DNA of 17,419 nucleotides, from assembly GCA_900767195.1 (NCBI GenBank), contig CAAFYG010000129.1, forward strand, positions 1 through 17,419, given 5' to 3'. The notes under the pieces are model-generated. The model worked only from the letters and a program-made list of their open reading frames with translations. It did no database searches and had not been told where the DNA came from. Below, piece by piece: positions 14,797 to 17,419 of this stretch. Source of the stretch: Clostridia bacterium. GTDB taxonomy: Bacteria > Bacillota > Clostridia > Christensenellales > Borkfalkiaceae. The translations under genes were made by a program, and so were the position numbers. Numbering within the stretch: the first letter of the stretch is position 1; the number at the start of each line of letters is the position of its first letter.

Positions 14797-15036
14797 ATGG
14801 AAAGGAAACCGTTAAGCAAAGTGGTTGGAACAAATCTGAAAAGAGAGATAAAACAATCGCGGTACAGAACGCAGGACAATTTTGCTTTCGAGTTCGGAGC
14901 GGAAACACGGACGGTAAGCCGTTGGTTGAACGAAGGGCTGAGAGATATGGACGTAGCGGAAGAAATAGCGATCTTTTTAGGAATTGAAACGCTCGGGTTA
15001 TTTATCGAGGAGGAAAAGAAAATATGTATTATCTGA
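14797..15036 (+). CDS. Small HTH (XRE-like) DNA-binding protein
   Basis: A 79-residue protein. Residues ~8-62 (VVGTNLKREIKQSRYRTQDN, then FAFEFGAETRTVSRWLNEGL and AEEIAIFLGIE) have the spacing of a Cro/CI-type helix-turn-helix, with TRTVSRWLNEG as the recognition-helix region. GGGAGAG stands 10 bases upstream. Its last 13 bases overlap the next gene, so the two are co-translated. It is divergent from the integrase with a perfect palindrome between them, the layout expected of an element's excision/repression switch. Whether it represses or activates is not visible. Confidence 0.75.
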   Translation: MERKPLSKVVGTNLKREIKQSRYRTQDNFAFEFGAETRTVSRWLNEGLRDMDVAEEIAIFLGIETLGLFIEEEKKICII

Positions 15037-15494
15037 TTAAGGGAGTACTTCATGACAGTGAGAATCTGGAAGAAATCGAAGGAACGTTTGAGTGGGCGGT
15101 AGACGGCGAAGCGGAAAGAGATAGCGCGCTGGCTTCGCTGTACGAGGACGAGGAAGTAACGGGAATAGAAGAAATTACGTTGGACGAGTGCATAACGCAC
15201 GAAGAAAAGATTTTGCATAGTTATGTACGGAAAGATTACCTGCTCCGCCGATGTGCGGATATGGAGGAAGAAGAGTATATAGCCGAAGAAAAAGAATTGA
15301 ACGAGCGTTCTAAGTTGTATCTGAGGGCATTGCGCGAATACAACCGCCGGGAAGTGCTGATGAAGCGTCTGATGCGCCGAAAAAAGATCGAGAACGTAAA
15401 AATGGGCGAATATTTTAAAGTTCTGAATGAAATCATAGACGCGAAATCGGAGGAAGAGATACAGAACATTCTTCGAAAAATAGATAAGGAATAA
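15024..15494 (+). CDS. Hypothetical acidic protein, partner of the small HTH protein
   Basis: A 156-residue protein with a strong GAGGAGG ribosome binding site inside the upstream gene. Residues 1-60 are acidic, starting YYLIKGVLHDSENLEEIEGT. Residues ~75-156 are a highly charged, Arg/Glu-rich predicted long helix or coiled coil (EEEEYIAEEKELNERSKLYL; RREVLMKRLMRRKKIENVKM). No signal peptide, membrane segment or catalytic motif is seen. I do not recognise the family. Co-translation with an HTH protein next to an integrase suggests an accessory or regulatory role on the element; an antitoxin-like or anti-repressor partner is possible but unsupported. Confidence 0.75.
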   Translation: MYYLIKGVLHDSENLEEIEGTFEWAVDGEAERDSALASLYEDEEVTGIEEITLDECITHEEKILHSYVRKDYLLRRCADMEEEEYIAEEKELNERSKLYLRALREYNRREVLMKRLMRRKKIENVKMGEYFKVLNEIIDAKSEEEIQNILRKIDKE

Positions 15495-15558
15495 AGCATA
15501 CGAACGGTTGTTTATTGATCGATTGCGCATAATTTTGATTTATTACGATGAAAACGTA

Positions 15559-16190
15559 TTATTGTAACGCGCCGACGGCGGCTAAATATTTTTTCTGAAT
15601 AGCTAATTTACGGCGGTAAATGGTGGTGCGGTTTACGTTGAAAAATTTGCTTATTTCCGTAAGTTGCATGCCGCTCATCAGGGCGCATAAGGTATCGTAT
15701 TCATAGGCGCGTAACGACATTTTTTTGATTAACGTATCGTAACGGCGGTAGTCTTTTTCAGTTTGTTGCGTGGGGCTTTTAATTGTGTTTTCGGGCAGTG
15801 TGGTATCTTCGAAGCTGCAAGTTTCGTAGGCGCGACTTTACGACAATTTTTGAAAAGCAGTCTGCCGATATACCTTGCGCAGGAGGTGGAAACGGGTACT
15901 TTTTTGCCATACTTATCCGTGCATAAATCGCCTGCCTTCTTGCCGAGATAGTCGCATAAAAAACAAATCGCTTCCTGCACGTAATCGTAGCCGTCCGAAT
16001 AGAGTTCGAGAGAATTCTGCGGGCGGTTGATATCGGCGAGCAAGCCTTTGTATAGACGATATAAATCTCGAGACGAATGAATCATTACGTTTTTTACCGC
16101 GCCGACGGTGATCAATTCCGCAATTTTTTGGATGTTCGATTGTGTAATCACCGTTTCACTGTTGAAATACCATTTTTTCTGTTGAATCAT
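15559..16190 (-). pseudogene. Second copy of the HTH regulator, broken by one frameshift
   Basis: Starts MIQQKK like the 7895-8542 protein, with AGGAG 9 bases upstream at about 16200, so the in-frame Met at 16232 is not the start. It aligns through AICFLCDYLGKKAGDLC to GRLLFKNCRK. There the frame is lost at an A run (plus strand TTT at 15837-15839). One missing base there would restore the frame: the next frame continues AYETCSFEDTTL, then RRYDTLIKKMSLRAYEYDTL, and ends FFNVNRTTIYRRKLAIQKKY, VGALQ and a stop at 15559-15561. The HTH is intact in sequence. Either a young pseudogene, or a homopolymer sequencing/assembly error. The full-length product would be about 210 residues, as in the other copy. 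Confidence 0.85.
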
Positions 16191-16214
16191 AGAGTTTTCT
16201 CCTTTGTGAGTTTG

Positions 16215-16450
16215 ATTTTGCCTTTTCGGCAACCAAAAATCAGCGCGGAGAAAATTTTTTATACTGTAAATTTAAAAAAACGCAAGAGCGGAAGTCAACG
16301 AGAAAGCGAAAAATTAACGCATAAAAGTAAAGCCGACTTCAACATAAAATTGAAATCGACTTTACTGTTTTTACTAATTTTACGCGTTAATTTTTGCCGT
16401 TGACTTCCGCTTTTTTCCGTGCTACCCAAAAACAACCGAAAAGGCAAAAT
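16215..16450. repeat. Foldback element, right copy, with 15-bp perfect terminal inverted repeats
   Basis: Termini ATTTTGCCTTTTCGG (16215-16229) and CCGAAAAGGCAAAAT (16436-16450) are perfectly complementary. Inside are four more nested arms: AGCGCGGAGAAAA (near 16242) with TTTTTTCCGTGCT (16410-16422); CGGAAGTCAA (16289-16298) with TTGACTTCCG (16400-16409); GCGAAAAATTAACGC (16306-16320) with GCGTTAATTTTTGC (16384-16397); and GTAAAGCCGACTTCAA (16327-16342) with TTGAAATCGACTTTAC (16350-16365). The whole 236 bases could fold into one long hairpin. No clear target-site duplication is seen. Confidence 0.8.
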
Positions 16451-16562
16451 GGATAAAACAATTGCAATCATTTTATAAATACATACACAAAACACGACAA
16501 AATATGTTGTATTCAATATAAAACATTTTTGGTCTAATGTACTCCCTCAACAGCAAACGGTG

Positions 16563-16818
16563 ATTGCGGCAAAAGGAAACGCGTTGCTTCGCCAAGCGGT
16601 TCAGCGGCGAACAACGCGCTTTACCGCAATGGTTTGTGCGTGCGTTGCGGTGGGGGGCAAGTACGTGAAGCAGGTGAAAAAGTAAGGGGAAAACAGTCGG
16701 TTTTAGCGAAGAACGTACCCCGCTCGGCGAGCGAGCCCGCAGGGCTTCCGAGCCGGCGCGAGCGCAGCGAGCGACGGCAAGGAAAGTGAGCCGACTTGTA
16801 TATATAGGGGTACGTTCT
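16563..16818. ncRNA. Strongly self-complementary GC-rich region, possible structured RNA
   Basis: Two structured halves. First, ATTGCGG (16563-16569) pairs with CCGCAAT (16624-16630), enclosing CGCGTTG (16580-16586) with CAACGCG (16612-16618) and TTCGCC (16588-16593) with GGCGAA (16606-16611). Second, AGAACGTACCCC (16710-16721) pairs perfectly with GGGGTACGTTCT (16807-16818), enclosing GCTCGG (16722-16727) with CCGAGC (16748-16753) and inside that AGCCC-GCA-GGGCT (16734-16746). GC content is far above its surroundings and no frame looks coding. It could be a dispersed genomic repeat or a structured transcript; strand is unknown, and no RNA family is recognised. Confidence 0.45.
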
Positions 16819-17120
16819 GAGCTCATTTATCAAAATTTGCACAATTTTAGCGTAAGAATAAACAAAATAGAATTGTGTGAAATTGCGTATTTATGTACAA
16901 TTTGTTTTTGCTGTTTTTTCGCAAAAAGCGTGCGCTTAAAAAATTATAAAACTAGGAGGAATGTGTAACACCAATAGAACCATTTAATGAACAGAAAATA
17001 GTCCTTTTCAGAGAGAAAATTACAGATTATAAGTAGAAATCGACGGAAACGGTGCGATTTAGGAGAGTTCTTCTGTTGCCGCGACCGGCAGGGATAAAAT
17101 CGCTGAAAGATAATTTATAC
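16819..17120. other. Gene-free AT-rich stretch with a possible decayed gene start
   Basis: Nothing convincing is coded here. A strong AGGAGG (16954-16959) is followed five bases later by a frame reading VTPIEPFNEQKIVLFREKIT, then DYK and a stop, but the first codon is GTA, not a start. The ATG at 16961 is too close to the AGGAGG and opens only an 8-codon frame. This may be the stub of a lost plus-strand gene. Confidence 0.3.
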
Positions 17121-17166
17121 AATAGAAAAGAAAGCCCCGATTGGAATTTTTCGTTCCGTCGGGGTT
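17121..17166 (-). terminator. Terminator of the right-edge serine recombinase
   Basis: CCCCGA (17135-17140) pairs with TCGGGG (17159-17164), with inner GGAA/TTCC pairing. On the minus strand it runs into CTTTCTTTTCT. It lies about 55 bases past the recombinase stop. Confidence 0.65.
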
Positions 17167-17219
17167 GTCGTTATCATCGGGAGGCGAGTCCGGATTGTTT
17201 GTCGATTTGCCGGGATATT

Positions 17220-17419
17220 TCAAATGAAGTTCCAATCGGTTGTTGCCGAGTACGGTTTTTCAAGTAATAAATCGACTAAGGACTGCGGCATATTTTCAAG
17301 TGCCAAAGCAAAGTACTTTTCCAAGTCGTCGGCAGAGAGAATAAAGATCTCACGCGCCCGTTCGAGCAAAAGTTTTTCCGTTAATTCTTTTTTAGTCGTT
17401 TCAAGTTCGGTTAGTCGCG
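17220..17419 (-). CDS. Large serine recombinase, C-terminal end (partial, runs off the window)
   Basis: The minus-strand frame entering at 17417 stays open for 65 codons and stops at 17220-17222. It reads RLTELETTKKELTEKLLLER, then AREIFILSADDLEKYFALAL and PQSLVDLLLEK. This is the pattern of the C-terminal coiled coil and tail of large serine recombinases: a Glu/Lys-rich helix, then a LSADDLEKYF-like segment and a short basic/aromatic end. The terminator below and the open frame suggest an intact gene whose catalytic domain lies beyond the right edge. It is distinct from the truncated recombinase at 6992-7429, which keeps only an N-terminal domain. Only the tail is visible, so the call is moderate. 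Confidence 0.6.
   Translation of the reverse strand, partial: RLTELETTKKELTEKLLLERAREIFILSADDLEKYFALALENMPQSLVDLLLEKPYSATTDWNFI

Noticed and set aside
14601..15530. 309-aa minus-strand open frame
   Set aside because: It lies antisense to the HTH/acidic protein pair, has biased Phe/Arg-rich composition and includes the promoter region; no family resemblance.
16191..16232. Upstream Met for the regulator pseudogene
   Set aside because: The paralogue starts at MIQQKK and the AGGAG sequence sits just before 16190; the extension lies in the foldback terminus.
16473..16842. Minus-strand open frames of 117 and 73 aa over the GC-rich region
   Set aside because: Arg/Ser/Pro-rich translations of a self-complementary sequence; both strands are open only because of base composition.
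17137..17239. Inverted pair CCGATTGGAA and TTCCAATCGG
   Set aside because: One arm is part of the terminator and the other lies in the recombinase 3' end; ten bases are too few to claim an attachment or terminal repeat.

Overview
The window is AT-rich. It has strong AGGAGG-type ribosome binding sites and textbook -35/-10 promoters with 17-base spacers, and its hairpin terminators are short and T-tailed. This fits a low-GC Gram-positive (Firmicutes/Clostridia-like) genome, probably an uncultured gut-type lineage; the lineage is inference. No tRNA, rRNA, CRISPR array or housekeeping gene was recognised. The whole stretch looks like an accessory/defence island assembled from several mobile-element parts.

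Left block (1-6960). A degenerate tandem array of about six ~62-66 bp units (1-365) is followed by two back-to-back terminators. They end a minus-strand operon of two very large genes one base apart: a RapA/SNF2-type helicase (3687-6731) and a sacsin/MORC-like GHKL ATPase with a C-terminal four-cysteine motif (518-3685). The operon has one clear promoter (6848-6876). It looks like a compact two-gene anti-invader system that I cannot assign to a named system.

Middle-left block (6963-8800), all minus strand: an XRE repressor with a self-operator candidate, a serine recombinase cut off after its catalytic domain, and a 215-aa regulator with a C-terminal HTH. Upstream of the regulator is a ~200-bp foldback sequence.

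Central cargo (8870-13200), mostly plus strand: an AAA+ ATPase fused to a nuclease-like DUF234 domain, with a promoter and palindromic operator; a SWIM zinc-finger/UPF0158 fusion protein; a frameshifted, truncated AbiEi-type antitoxin remnant; and a complete HEPN/MNT toxin-antitoxin pair whose antitoxin carries its own HTH and sits among four copies of one operator motif. The TA pair lies between two ~86-bp direct repeats (11838-11924 and 13131-13216). The second repeat holds the terminator of a tyrosine integrase and the first begins exactly where the AbiEi reading frame breaks off, so these are candidate attachment-site copies.

Right block (13206-17419): the tyrosine integrase (minus), a divergent two-gene operon (small HTH protein plus an acidic protein of unknown function), a second copy of the HTH regulator and foldback leader (regulator broken by one frameshift), a strongly self-complementary GC-rich stretch (16563-16818), and the 3' end of a large serine recombinase running off the right edge. 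The two regulator/foldback copies are in the same orientation about 7.65 kb apart and bracket the central cargo and integrase. By eye the noncoding foldback is better conserved between copies than the protein it precedes, which is the most unexplained signal here.
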